Assembly (NCBI GenBank): GCA_020746105.1
Contig: CM036642.1
Span: 6,231,501 to 6,295,500, forward strand
Source: Trogon surrucura
Lineage: Eukaryota; Chordata; Aves; Trogoniformes; Trogonidae
DNA length: 64,000 nt
Reading direction: 5' to 3'
Below, in pieces: positions 38,401 to 48,419 of the stretch. Position 1 is the first letter of the stretch; each line of letters starts with the position of its first letter. Below the pieces are notes generated by a model. That model worked only from the letters and a program-made list of their open reading frames with translations. It ran no database searches and was not told where the DNA came from. The translations under genes were made by a program, and so were the position numbers.

Positions 38401-39136
38401 ACCCGAGGACCTTCCCTCCCAGCAGCCTGGTCAGATACCCCCTCAGCAGCACATGATGGGCAAGAACATCCCACCTCGAATCAGCGAGCCCTACCCGCCT
38501 GTTCTTCCCGGGGTAGCGTCGGTGCTGAACGACCCTGAACTCAGCGAGGTCATCCGCCCCACGCCCACAGGTATCCCTGAGTTCGACCTGTCCAGGATCA
38601 TCCCGTCAGAGAAACCAAGCAGCACCTTGCAGTATTTCCCCAAGAGCGACAGCCAAGCGCCCAAATCGCAGCCTTCCAACCTCCACCTCATGAACCTGCA
38701 GAACATGATGGCTGACCAGCCCCCGGTGCGGCCAGGTATGAACACCCCCAGCCTCCCCGGGCAGCAGGGCATGCAGAGGGGACTCGGCATGCCCATGTGC
38801 CATCCCGGACAAGTGCCCATGCTGGGCAGGACAGGCATACCGCCCCAGCAAGGCATGATGGGCAACAGCATGCACCAGGGCATGATGTCTCCACAGCAGA
38901 GCCTGATGGCCCAGCAGAATTTCATGCTGATGCAGGCCAAGCAGAGGAGCATGTCTGTGTCGGGGGAGATGTATGCCCAGACAGGACACATGATGTCACC
39001 TCAGGGCTCTCTCATGGGGCCCCCGCCTCAGCAGAACCTCATGGTCACACACCAGATGAGGCAGAGGAGTGTCTCCCTGGACAGCCAGATGAGTTACATC
39101 CCTGGGCCTGGGAATATGGCGAACCTGCCTTTCTAA
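29141..39136 (+). CDS. BCL9L: BCL9L (BCL9-2), nuclear Wnt/beta-catenin co-activator, spliced CDS
   Basis: Seven coding exons join in frame (29141-29441, 31160-31282, 32290-32500, 33112-33196, 33617-36014, 36476-36736, 37977-39136) to 4539 nt, 1512 residues plus stop; human BCL9L is about 1500. The protein bridges beta-catenin to Pygopus in the Wnt enhanceosome. Visible parts: basic KVKRERS (about 73-79), SKRRC followed by an acidic patch (about 103-135), HD1 Pygopus-binding helix (about 199-239, SQFVYVFTTHLANT...), HD2 beta-catenin-binding helix (about 388-415, LSKEQLEHRERSLQTLRDIE), HD3 (about 499-523, LTPEQVAWRKLQEEYYEEKR), long Met/Pro/Gln-rich low-complexity regions, and the conserved C-terminal block TGIPEFDLSRIIPSEKP (about 1324-1340). 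The start at 29141 (MHPDNKL) is chosen because no in-frame ATG lies between the exon's acceptor and it; human BCL9L extends further N-terminally, so an upstream coding exon is possible. All introns are GT-AG. Confidence 0.93.
30540..30720 (+). repeat. MIR/CORE-SINE-like relic in BCL9L intron
   Basis: 'agaggtaaagcacaggactg', 'cctgtgttggattcc', 'ggccagttcctctctgagc' and 'ttggagaaatggaggga' follow the 5' to 3' order of a MIR element. Diverged; eye-based. Confidence 0.45.
31160..31282 (+). CDS. BCL9L: BCL9L coding exon 2
   Basis: It encodes EVAPRSKRRCVLERKQ and the acidic GPDSEEDDKPI block. The exon starts with GTGAGG directly after cctttgcag, so the acceptor junction also reads as a good donor. 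The split codon adds a Gly (SKGEVAP) compared with human AKEVAP. Donor gtgagt. Confidence 0.93.
31940..32005. promoter_or_regulatory. AT-rich homeodomain-type tract at the edge of a CpG island
   Basis: A short AT-dense island in GC-rich DNA holds several TAAT/ATTA cores ('ctcattaatactaattagg', 'aatattattttatag'). It lies immediately 5' of the intragenic CpG island and includes a TATA-like TTTTATAG. Confidence 0.35.
32030..32289 (+). promoter_or_regulatory. BCL9L: Intragenic CpG island abutting BCL9L coding exon 3
   Basis: About 260 bases with very high GC and frequent CpG (for example 'ccgcggccggcgcgtccc', 'ggcggggacggccgggcgcg') run right into the acceptor at 32289. No other part of the BCL9L introns looks like this. 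Such orphan islands often mark alternative promoters. A transcript starting here could use the exon's own in-frame ATG at 32313 and make a protein without the N-terminal basic/acidic region but with HD1-HD3. That use is inference. Confidence 0.55.
32290..32500 (+). CDS. BCL9L: BCL9L coding exon 3
   Basis: Acceptor ctctgcag, donor gtaagc. It encodes NCNVADPAMSTASQLGPG through the Gly-rich run and the first half of HD1 (SQFVYVFTTHLANT). Phase fits both neighbours. Confidence 0.95.
33112..33196 (+). CDS. BCL9L: BCL9L coding exon 4 (HD1)
   Basis: An 85-nt exon, acceptor tctctccgcag, donor gtatgt. It encodes AAEAVLQGRADSILAYHQQN..., the second half of the Pygopus-binding HD1, practically identical to human BCL9L. 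Confidence 0.95.
33617..36014 (+). CDS. BCL9L: BCL9L large exon 5 (HD2, HD3)
   Basis: A 2398-nt exon, acceptor ctctcccag, donor gtatgc. It carries a Pro/Gln-rich start, the beta-catenin-binding HD2, HD3, an Asn-Met repeat (about residues 759-778, NLNMNMNVNMNM...) and a Ser-Pro-rich region with repeated KSP/SPS motifs. Long antisense and +1-frame open frames over this exon are by-products of its codon composition. Confidence 0.95.
36476..36736 (+). CDS. BCL9L: BCL9L coding exon 6
   Basis: Acceptor cttgcag, donor gtacgt. It encodes the SQNPLSLMMSQMSKYAMPSS block and HNAIKTIATSDDELLPDRP, conserved in BCL9 and BCL9L. Confidence 0.95.
37977..39136 (+). CDS. BCL9L: BCL9L last coding exon
   Basis: Acceptor ctccttag. 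It encodes NQPNQLHLNS..., the ASVLNDPELSEVIRPTPTGI / FDLSRIIPSEKPSSTLQYF block and the conserved C-terminus GNMANLPF, stop TAA at 39134-39136. Confidence 0.95.
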
Positions 39137-40449
39137 CCCCGGCCGGCGCTCAGGGGCACGGCGGGCATGGGGCTGCATGTACAAACGTTTTTAAATCTTT
39201 CTTTGGGGGAGGGTTGGGGGGGCCAACGCCGGTGGAGGACACCACGTGGGATGCTTTTCATATCGGATTCGCCTCTACACAGAAAACCAGATGTGCAGTA
39301 AACTTGATGTGAATTGGGTTTCTTTTTCCTTTCTTTTTTTCGGGAAGGAGGGGTGGAGGGGCTGGGAGTGGGGCTGTTACTTTGAACCCTGTGTGGTGAC
39401 CAGGGACATCCAGACCCTGTGGCAGTTCGTAAAGTTTTCATTTACGGTTTTCTCCTTCAAGTGTTTTTCTTTCCCTTTTTCCCCACCCCCCTCTTTTTTT
39501 CCTTTTCCTCCCCCCCCCAATTTTTCTTTTTTTTTCGTTTTAAGGAACCAAACTGTGCAAGAGGGTGTTTGGAACTAGCTGTAAATAGGTCGCTGGGAAA
39601 GGCAAAACTTGTGCTGGTTTTTAATTGTTCTGTATTTCTGTGTTTTAATGGAAGCCTCAAAACATGTTTTAAAAAAAGAAAAACAAAAAAAAACATGCTA
39701 AAGGCAACAGTGTACACAGATTGAAAAATCTCCTTGGGGGAGGCTGGAGGAACCCCCAGGGCGCGAAGGGCATTGAGAGAGATCCCATTGTAGAATGACT
39801 CTGTGTCAAACCTGTGTTGTTCACGCGTCTGAACGGTTTGCATGTGCGGGGTGTATAGTTTCACGCAGATCTTAGGCCCCTGCGGAGGCTGTGCAGAGTA
39901 TGCAAACACAACCGACAACCGAGGACCGTCGAGGAGGTAGGAGCTGCGGCCCTGGTGAAACGCTGCTGGAGCAATCTGTCTGCATCTGGCGAGGCAGAGG
40001 CCGCAGCTTCACAGGATACAGGTATCGCTGCTCTGCCACGACGCTGCCGTGGCTGGGACCTGGCCGTGGATGCCGGCCCTTTGGCTGGAGAAGTGGCCAG
40101 GATCTGGGCTGCGCAGGTGGTAATGTGCTAGACCTGAAGGTCTCGACTGGCCATGTCACCTCTAGTCTCTTCTGTTCCCTTCACGCCATCTCCTCCCCCA
40201 GGCAGGGCGGTGTGATGTGTAGGGTTAGATGGGCCCTGAGACAGGTGACGCCATGTGTTCCTGTGTTTCTGCAAGAGGCTTGCTGGGAGCCTAGCTCTTT
40301 TGCAGCCTTGTTGCATCAGTCCTTCACCCATCTGCTGCCCTCCACGACTGCACTGTGCCCCCTCCTACCTCTGCCGTTGATTGCTCTCCCAGGTCTTCCT
40401 CATGCTTATTGGTGGTCCTCCTCCAGAGTTTCACAGGCAGTCCTAGCTG

Positions 40450-40646
40450 CATCTTTTTCACAGTGAGAGTGACAGAGCTCTGGAACTGACTGCCCAGGGA
40501 GGTTGTGGAGTCTCCTTCTTTGGAGACGTTCAAAACCCGCCTGGACGCGTTCCTGTGCACTCTAGGTGATCCTGCTCTGGCAGGGGGGTTGGACTAGATG
40601 ATCTTTGAGGTCCCTTCCAACCTCTAACATTCTGTGATTCTGTGAT
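40450..40646 (+). mobile_element. CR1 LINE 3' fragment inside the BCL9L 3'UTR
   Basis: A 5'-truncated CR1 3' end in sense orientation: 'gaactgactgcccagggagg', 'ttggactagatgatctttga', 'ggtcccttccaacctctaa', ending in the tandem terminal words 'attctgtgattctgtgat'. This 3' terminus is diagnostic for avian CR1 elements. It is non-coding and fairly well preserved. Confidence 0.93.
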
Positions 40647-42103
40647 CTTACCCTGAGCTACTGACAGCAGCCCTGCTCTGTTGCACAGCAGAGGTCCATC
40701 TGTCGAAGAGCGCCTTGTCCCTCTGTGTGTTACTCCATCTTAGTGTCAGAGTTGTTGTGTACGGTGTCAGTAGTGTGGCCATCCTGTGCTTTGGACAGAA
40801 GAGGCTGCGGTTGTGTTGCAGGCCCTCATTCCTAGGCTCACAGAAACTGGCTTTTTTTGGATGGGCTCCACCCTCCCCATCCTACCGTCCGTAAGGTCTT
40901 CCTGCACGCAGCGCTGATGGTCTTCTCTGTGTTTGTTCATGGAGGGGACCGTGGGGTGACGCACATGCACTTCTGCACACGCCACAGTGTCTCTGGCCCT
41001 CCGCAGGGACCATGTTCCAGCATGGTGGATCCCATGGATTTCCAATGGTGAACTCAGGGCACGCAGCTGCTGGAGGACCACCAGTTGGAGGATTCTCTCT
41101 GCAAAGCCAGACTTAGCATACTACCTCTCTTGTAACAGAGCTCACCTTTCCCTACTTGCTGCTGCAGGGAGGACAGGGCTTTCGGAAGGGGAGGTGGTTG
41201 TCATGTAGTGAGTGAACAGCAATACTTTTTTATTACATTGCAGGCTGTTTGGAAAGGCCAGCAGGTGCTGAAACGTCCCCCCAGCGGCTGTGTTGGTCTG
41301 ATCTATGAGAAGATGGAGCCATTCCGGTTAGGACTTAAAGTCTTGGGACGTTTTGTAGTGAGCAGGACTGCGTGGGGGATGCGCGAGTCTGGATTCGAGG
41401 AAGGATTTTGCTCTGGTCTCCTGCTTTGTGTGGTTTTGTTGTGTATGATGTGAGCGAGCAGCATTTTCAGAGATGGCAAAACAGGAACAATCCTGTGAAG
41501 TGCTCATCCCTGCCTTGGTAGTTAGAGCGGAGGAATAATCTTCAGCCCAGGCTAGCGAAGTGTGCTTTGAATGTGATGTGGTAGCTGGTTGGCTTTTCCA
41601 TCTTTTCAGAGTGTGCATTTCACATGGGAGGATGTGGCTCAAGCAGATGTAGCTCTTTCTAAGCTTGACTTGCCTGAAAGGCTGTGGCTACTCTTGGCTG
41701 CACTTTCAGGGTATTGGCTGATGGTAGTTTCTCGTAAACATCGAGATACCGATGCCAGCCCCAAACCTTGTTCATCACACACCAGCTAGTCATGGTTAAT
41801 TTGAAGCCATAATATTTTCTATACAGATTTTTTTTTTATTTGTCTGTGGAAAGCTGTTGTTTTAACCTGGTTGAGATCACCACATGTCCATACCTTTCCT
41901 GTTGTCCCTTTCGCTCAGCCCAACTGAGAAGTTGCCCAGGGCTTGCGGTCCTCGCTCTGCCGTTAGCGTGTTGTCCCGTGTTTGCTGGAGCCTGCAGACT
42001 GCTGGGGAGGTTGGCGCTGCTGGTTTGCGGAGACAGGGCAATGTGATGCGGTTTCCGCCTGCTGCAGGAGGAAGACCAGTCCTTTGGTGATAAATGAGTA
42101 AGA

Positions 42104-42109
42104 AATAAA
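42104..42109 (+). terminator. BCL9L: Poly(A) signal AATAAA, proximal candidate for BCL9L
   Basis: Canonical AATAAA 3 kb after the stop codon. Confidence 0.45.
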
Positions 42110-42680
42110 GCCTTTTGACTCGGCAGCCCTGGATAGAAAAGGGAAATCCCAGCGCTAGGTCCCAGCTCTGGACTGGGGAGCCCTGTGGTTGATGCTCCTC
42201 TGCAAAATCCCACCACCCTGGAGCCAGCCCTACCCCCGCCGCTGCGATGGCTTGACAGCAGGTAGAAGACATGCTGCCAAACACCCATCTGCCCCGGGCA
42301 CTGTGTCTGTGAACAGCAATATGGCACGAGCTTCTCTGGAAGCTCAACAACAGCCAGTCCTTGTTAGACCTGGGCAGGGTTTGCCATCAGCGCATCACCC
42401 ACTGCTGTGAGCTGTGTCTAGTCTCGTGTCTTGTAGTTTATTGCTCGACTTCTCAGCTTGAGTTCTGTGTACTGACACCACCTAATCACAGTAAAAGCTT
42501 TGCCCATGTTTTAGCCATGACTTTGCCATGTTTTTCCAGCTCCAAAAAAGCAAATGCTGGGAAACCACATCTTTCAGTACGTCAGATAATCACACACCTG
42601 GAATTAGCTTTCACGTTGAGGTAATGGTGACTGACCTGTTCTCTGTCATCCCATGGAGAAACTTCCACAGTCATTTTGTA

Positions 42681-42724
42681 CCATTATATAAATATATATA
42701 TAAATATAAATATATAAATACAAT
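42681..42724 (+). repeat. TATAAA/TATA-type microsatellite in 3'UTR
   Basis: An imperfect alternating run of 'tataaatatatatataaat' type, about 44 bases. Confidence 0.85.
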
Positions 42725-42828
42725 ATGTGAAGACATCTTATTGGTTTTTATTTGAAACAATTTTTAGGCTTGTTTTTGGGTATCTGTGCTGCCTGTAATG
42801 TATTGACCTGTTTTATAGGTGCCTTTTT

Positions 42829-42834
42829 ATTAAA
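42829..42834 (+). terminator. BCL9L: Poly(A) signal ATTAAA, distal candidate for BCL9L
   Basis: An ATTAAA variant hexamer with TGTA words upstream and 'ctgtgcctgtcttc' downstream. It is the last good signal before sequence without UTR character. Confidence 0.5.
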
Positions 42835-42850
42835 AAGACAAATTTCAAAA

Positions 42851-45164
42851 CCTGACCCTGTGCCTGTCTTCAGTGGGCTGCATGGTTTTCTGCAGGGCTG
42901 CAAGCACGCATGCTCAGTCCAGCCCCTGGCGGAGCTCAGCCAGCATCACCTGCAGCAGGTTGGCCCCACTATAAATACCTTGCATCAAGTGGGGGCTCTG
43001 TTGGGGAGGAGCTCTTCTGGGATGCAGGAGTTGTCTGTGCCTAAGGTATGCTGAGACTTCGCTGCAGTTGGAGTTTTCTTGTGAAGGTCGGGCAGCCCCT
43101 TGTAGCAGGGTGGCATGTTTAATGCCTGCCCCAGTCTGTGCGGGATGGACAGTTTGGCCCTCGTTGGCCACAAAACCCAACCACGCAGCTCAGCGTGGTT
43201 CATTACTGTAGCGTGGATTTTGCTGCCTAAGTCCAGACTGTGCTGGCTGTTGTCCCTGATTCTCTGCTGTGCCAGCCCATCCTCTAGATCCTGTAGCTTG
43301 AAACAGATCATCTTTTCTAGGTGCTGCAAACAAGTAACGGTCATGAGGAAAATGGCCTCATTTTTTCCCTCCTGCCTGCTGCTGGTCCCTGCCTCTGTGG
43401 CTGCTCCTGAGCACATCTGCTCCCAGCCACACACCCCAGGCAGGAGCTGCAAGCCCCTGAGCAGGGGTAGGTGAGGGAGAGGGACTTGCCACGTGGGCTG
43501 CAAGTGTGGCCATTGGTGCTGTAGGTGCTGTCTCCTGTGACTTTGAAGCAGTTGCTCTGTGCCTCCATCTGAAGAGAAGCTCCTGCCCTTTCAGAGATGG
43601 CTACTAGCTCCTCAGAGGAGCTGAGACACCTGCACTTGGCGAGATCTACGTGTGTCATGCCTGCAGCGAACAGCGATCCGGTAGCAGAACCTGGGCCAGC
43701 ACCAGGAAACTACCTTCATGGGATGTGAGACAAGACAGTCCTCCCAGGTAGGTGGAGGGGCTCAGGGCTGGTAGGGGGCCAGGCAGGGCCACCCTGGACA
43801 CCTTGAGTCCATGGGAAAGAGTGCAGGGCAGAGAGGTGACCTAGAGTAGAGACTCGCTGCCCAAGCTGTCTGCTGGTGCCTGGAGCCTCGTGATTCTCCC
43901 TGGTTCTGGGCATCTCGTTGCCTGGCAAAGGTCCCGTGTGCCATAGCTGCTGAGTGCTCGTAAGTAGCCAGAGCAAATGTGGAGCATGCTAGGATGGCAG
44001 CGGCACAAGAGGCTGGTTGGTTCTGGGGGCTCAGAGAGAGAAAAGCGTCCCGCTGTTGTCTGCGTGCAGAGCCAGGGCGATGCACGGGGTATGCTGCCCA
44101 GGGCGAGAGACCACAGGCTTGGTGGCTGTGGTATCCTATGTCCAGAGCCACCTGTGTGCAAGAGAAGGAAGACATGGCAGGCAGTAGTACTGAAACTGAA
44201 GTGCTTGAGCATCTCAGAGATTGGGGTGAGGAAGTAGGTAGTCTTCTTGATAAGGAAAATGAAACTGTGTGTGAGTCACAGTGGGGCAGAGGGTGCTAGA
44301 GCTTCTAGGAGGGGTGTGAGGGCTCAGGGAGAGCTGCTCCCAGGCAAGAGTTCATTCAAGCATTCCCTGGCTCATGCTCACCTGTGCACGCTCCGCTGCC
44401 TGCCACGGCCCGTGATCACTGCGTGTGTGTGGCAGGATGCTCTGCTAAAACACCCCAGCTCAGTCTCCTGGGAGACTCGCTTGCCCGGCAGGAAATGCAC
44501 AGCAATGTGCTGTTGTGGGAGTCTTTGTGCCCCCTTCTTTGGGACTGCCTTTGGGTGGGGATCGAGGTTTCCTCTGTGTTGTCTGCTCCGTAGCCCAGGG
44601 TCAAGGTCTCAGTGTGTGCTGTGGATAGCGGTGACTCCCCTCGGATCAGTCCTCTTTCCCGGTGGCCTGAGGCAGGCAGAGCCTGTCTGCCTCACTCTGT
44701 CACGGTGGGCTGGGGGCAAAGCAGAGCTCCAAGTGCCAGCCTGAGGGCTGTGGTGTCCGTGAGCTCTGGTGCTGTGAGCGCTTAAGCAGGGAAGCCCACT
44801 CTGGGCCAAGGTCTGTGACGGCCATGCAAATCTCGGGGAGGACAGAGAGGATTTCACTGAGTGGAAAGCCCAGCTTCCTCTGTGCTGAATGAGAGTTCCT
44901 CTTGCTTTTTTCTTGTCGCTGCCTGGTTGTAGTCAGCTCCAGGAGGAGCAATGTCTGCTGTTTGGGGAAGGGTCTGCCAGCTCTGAGCCAAGCTTTCCTC
45001 AGGCTGGCTGAGCTGAACGTGGGTGCAAGGGCAGCTTTCGACTTGGGTTAGCAGCTGCTGTAAGAACAGGGTAGAAGGTGCTGCAGTTGGTGGAAGAGGC
45101 TCTGTAAAGCTGGGAGCTAAGATAGGTCTGGACTGACTCCAAACATAAGCAGACAACTGCTTAC
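42851..45164. other. Gap between convergent BCL9L and CXCR5
   Basis: About 2.3 kb between the estimated 3' ends of two convergent genes. No exon, RNA gene or repeat was recognised; the open frames present are short and overlap on both strands. Confidence 0.5.
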
Positions 45165-47342
45165 CAGCACTTACATGAGATGATGGTATTTTATTTAACT
45201 GTTTGTTACAACTCACTCAAAACTTTCTAAAAGTTTATCAACATACCAGTACTAAAAACCATAGTTACAATAGATGCATAATCTGCTCGTTCTTTACTCA
45301 CAGATTTTCTTTTTACCTTGTGAACACCGTAAGAATTTTACACTCTGACTGTTCATTTCTTTAGTAACGTTTTCATGTAGGAACATAGTTCTCATCAGAA
45401 CGAGGGCAGGGAGGTATTTTACAGTGCGTCTGCAGTGGGTTTGCTGGTTGGTGCAACTGTGGAGTTAGCAAGGGCAGGCAGGCTTCAGAGAGCTGCTCTT
45501 CCTCTGCTGCGCGTACGTGCTCGGACAGTTACGGTCGCCATTACCTGCAGGTTTCTGCTTTGAAGATGCAGCGCTGCAGGAAATGGTGGACTGTTCTTTG
45601 TATAAAAGCCCTGTGCCTGGGGAGTTTTCTCCTTGAGTCACAATTTGAGAATGAGCTATTGAGGTCTCTGCCTGAGCTGGACTGATATAATGTGACCCCT
45701 TCCATAATGACTGGTCTTTTTAGCAGGGCCTTTGGGTATGGTGAAGTTTGGCTGCAGCCGAGCCCTTTGTTAACGGGTTGAACTTCAGAAGTGAGTTTAG
45801 CACAAAATTCATGCTGCAATAGAAATGAAGTTTTTCCAGCTTTGTGTAAAAAGTGAGGTGAATAGGAGAGTGCTAAATGTAATGGTAAAATGTGCTTGTG
45901 ATTAGGATCATGCTCCTGTCACATTTGGTACATATGGCTCTCATACAGCTCAGGCCATAGCACTGCTTAGCTAGTAAGAAAAACAGAAGGGACCGGCTCT
46001 ATGTAGACGCTGCAATGTTTATATGAGACCTACTAGGAAGCGGCATGCTGCCCGAGTCTGCTCGGGCTGCCACACACGCCAGCTTGTGGTGCAATAATTA
46101 ATGACGGTGAAAGTTACTGCTCTTATTTTGCACCAAGTTGTTGTCAAGCAGCCCTGATAGGAGCAGTTGCTGGATACTCGTGGTTCAGGTCAAGATCAGC
46201 GCCCAGATTTGTTCTGTGTAGGCCCAGATGCGCTAAACCTCCAAAAGCCTCATTAGATGCAGGTGGACCTAAAATACCAGGAGGCACAGTCCAAAGCAAA
46301 ATGCTGTGTTCCCTCTCAGCCCACTAAAAACAATCAGAAGTTATGCAAATGAGCTCTTTTCCTTATCCTGGGGTGGTGGGTCTCCTTGCTTTCAAAATCC
46401 AAAAAATGCTATACAACTCACTCCCAAAAAACCCAATTACACCTTCGGCCTCACAGAGCTGTGTTGTTCACCTCCGCTGTGATCAGTCACAAGACGGAAG
46501 CCATCTCTTCAGACAGCACTCCTGCTTAAAGGAAAGCTTTTACGTAGTCAGGCATTCAGTTCCGCAGTCACTCACTGGAGCTCTTAACAGCAGTAAAACA
46601 GATCAAACGAGCAGGAAAGGATGCGGCTGGTGTCAGGAAAGAAATCTGTGACAATCAAGTCTTTCAGTCCATGGGAGGACCTCCTGGCCAGTGTTGCAAA
46701 GATCAATGTGCAGTGGCTGCCCAGGGGGATGTTACGCGGCAGGAGGAGCAATATTGCAGCCAGAGGCCAGTGGGCTTGCACTACTGGAGTGAGCTCTGCA
46801 TCTCCCACTGGTCCTGCCTGCGTCTCTCGTTCCAGTTGCTGTGGCAAATGAGTCCTGCTGCTTCCTTCAGGCGTGTCTCTACCAACCTGAGCCAGTGAAA
46901 TGGAGACTTGCTTAGCTTTTGTCCTCAGTCCTTGCTCAGTGACATGTCTCCACATCTACTTGGCTGCATTTTTTTTTCCTTGCCCCTGGCACCCCGTCTT
47001 GTGCCTGGCTCTGTGCACAAGACGCCTGCCATCAGTTTTTTTGAGGGCAAGGTTGAAATTTCAGGTTCAGTCTGCCTAGGTTCATCCAGCCTCACCAGAG
47101 TGACCATCAGACAGCCAGTGTTCACTAAGAGCTTCCAGGTGGATTTCCACAGGTATGAGAACCAGAAGGAGCTACAGAAGTTACCTGGTGGGATTTGGGT
47201 GTTTGGTGGCTATCAGGCCTCAGTTTCCTGAGGAATGAAGAAGATGGGGATGCTTGTGAAGCTTAGCACTGAGACCACAGAACATGTGCCACTTTGGAAG
47301 GCAAGCCCCAGGCTGGTTCTACCCTGCAGGTAGCCTTTCCCG
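45165..47342 (-). other. CXCR5: CXCR5 3'UTR
   Basis: Sequence downstream of the CXCR5 stop on the minus strand, AT-richer than surroundings. The only AATAAA on this strand in a suitable place is at 45190-45195, and it is followed by GT-rich sequence ('gtaagtgctgg', 'cagttgtctgcttatgtttg' on the minus strand). A MIR-like word block ('cctcagtttcctgagg') lies at about 47218-47233. End estimated. Confidence 0.6.
45190..45195 (-). terminator. CXCR5: Poly(A) signal AATAAA for CXCR5
   Basis: Canonical hexamer on the minus strand with a GT-rich downstream element; it would give a 3'UTR of about 2.2 kb. Confidence 0.6.
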
Positions 47343-48419
47343 CTAGAAAGTGGAGATAGAGGTGGTGTTGTCAGACTCGATCCCACTGCCCTTCCTCGTC
47401 ACCTCCAGGATATCCTGCAGGGTCTCCTGGCTTATGCAGCCAAGCTCCTGCAGGATCCGGAAGAAGTCATTGCGGAATTTGACTCCAATGAAGGCGTAGA
47501 GGATGGGGTTGAGACAGCAGTGCGTGAAGCCGATGGCCTCTGTCACCATAATGGCTGTGTCTAGCTGGTCTTCCAGGAGGCAGTTTTTGGTGAAGGCTTC
47601 TAGCTTGGTAAGTGTGTTCAGGAAGATGACGATGTGGTAGGGGCTCCAGCAGAGCAGGAATACACCTGTGACCAGGATGGCCACACGGACAGCTTTTTGC
47701 CTCTGCAGGCGCTGGGACTGACACAGAGCTCGGACGATGGCCACGTAGCAGTAGCACATGACCAGCAGGGGCACAAAGAAGCCCACGGTGTGATAGAGGA
47801 AGCGGGTTGCCAGCCAGGCGTTGTTGCCATCTATCCCAACCTCTGGAAAATAGCAAATACTGCGGTTGCTGTCATCTGTCCAGACTTCCATGAAGATGAG
47901 ATCAGGTAAGGTCAAAAGCAGTGAGCAGAGCCAGACGGCCGTGCAGGTGAGGTGGATGGAGCGAGCTCTGCGCTTGCGGTAGGTGTGGATTGCATAGACG
48001 ATGGCCAGGTAGCGGTCCACCGCAATGCACCCCAGCAGCATGCTACTGCAGTAGAAATTGATCTTGTGGATGGCACTGAGGATCTTGCAAAGGAACTTCC
48101 CAAATACCCACCCAGCCAGGCTCTCCACCACGCTGAAGGGGAAGGTGAGCAACAGTGCCAGGTTGGCCAGAGTGAGGTGGAAAAGGAAGTTTTCTGTGGT
48201 AGTGCGAGACCGCTTGAACCTCTCTAAAATGACCAGGACCAGGGCATTGCCCGTAGTCCCTGACACGAACATCAGCAGATAGATGAGGGGCATGAAGACC
48301 TTTCTGAAGGGGTCTCTCTGGTCACCAACCATAGATGAGGCTGGGTTGAAGCAAAAGTAGCCCTCCAAAGAAGGGGTGGTATTCTCGGCTTCGTAGTAAC
48401 CGCTCAGCTCCACCTGGCT
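47343..48419 (-). CDS. CXCR5: CXCR5 coding exon 2 (all seven TM segments)
   Basis: The acceptor on the minus strand is tctttgttccccag before AGC at 48419; the stop TAG is at 47345-47343. The frame stays open for about 150 codons upstream of the acceptor, but that part (Ser/Gly/Lys-rich, no homology) is intron. The exon encodes SQVELSGYYEAEN to the C-terminus, 358 residues. Confidence 0.94.
   Translation of the reverse strand, partial: SQVELSGYYEAENTTPSLEGYFCFNPASSMVGDQRDPFRKVFMPLIYLLMFVSGTTGNALVLVILERFKRSRTTTENFLFHLTLANLALLLTFPFSVVESLAGWVFGKFLCKILSAIHKINFYCSSMLLGCIAVDRYLAIVYAIHTYRKRRARSIHLTCTAVWLCSLLLTLPDLIFMEVWTDDSNRSICYFPEVGIDGNNAWLATRFLYHTVGFFVPLLVMCYCYVAIVRALCQSQRLQRQKAVRVAILVTGVFLLCWSPYHIVIFLNTLTKLEAFTKNCLLEDQLDTAIMVTEAIGFTHCCLNPILYAFIGVKFRNDFFRILQELGCISQETLQDILEVTRKGSGIESDNTTSISTF

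Larger units (their letters stand above)
39137..42850 (+). other. BCL9L: BCL9L 3'UTR
   Basis: About 3.7 kb after the stop codon, with T-rich and U-rich patches, a CR1 insertion, and AT-rich sequence toward the end. Two plausible poly(A) signals are present (42104-42109 and 42829-42834). TGTA words upstream and a GT-rich stretch downstream of the second support it as the distal end. The end coordinate is an estimate. Confidence 0.65.
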
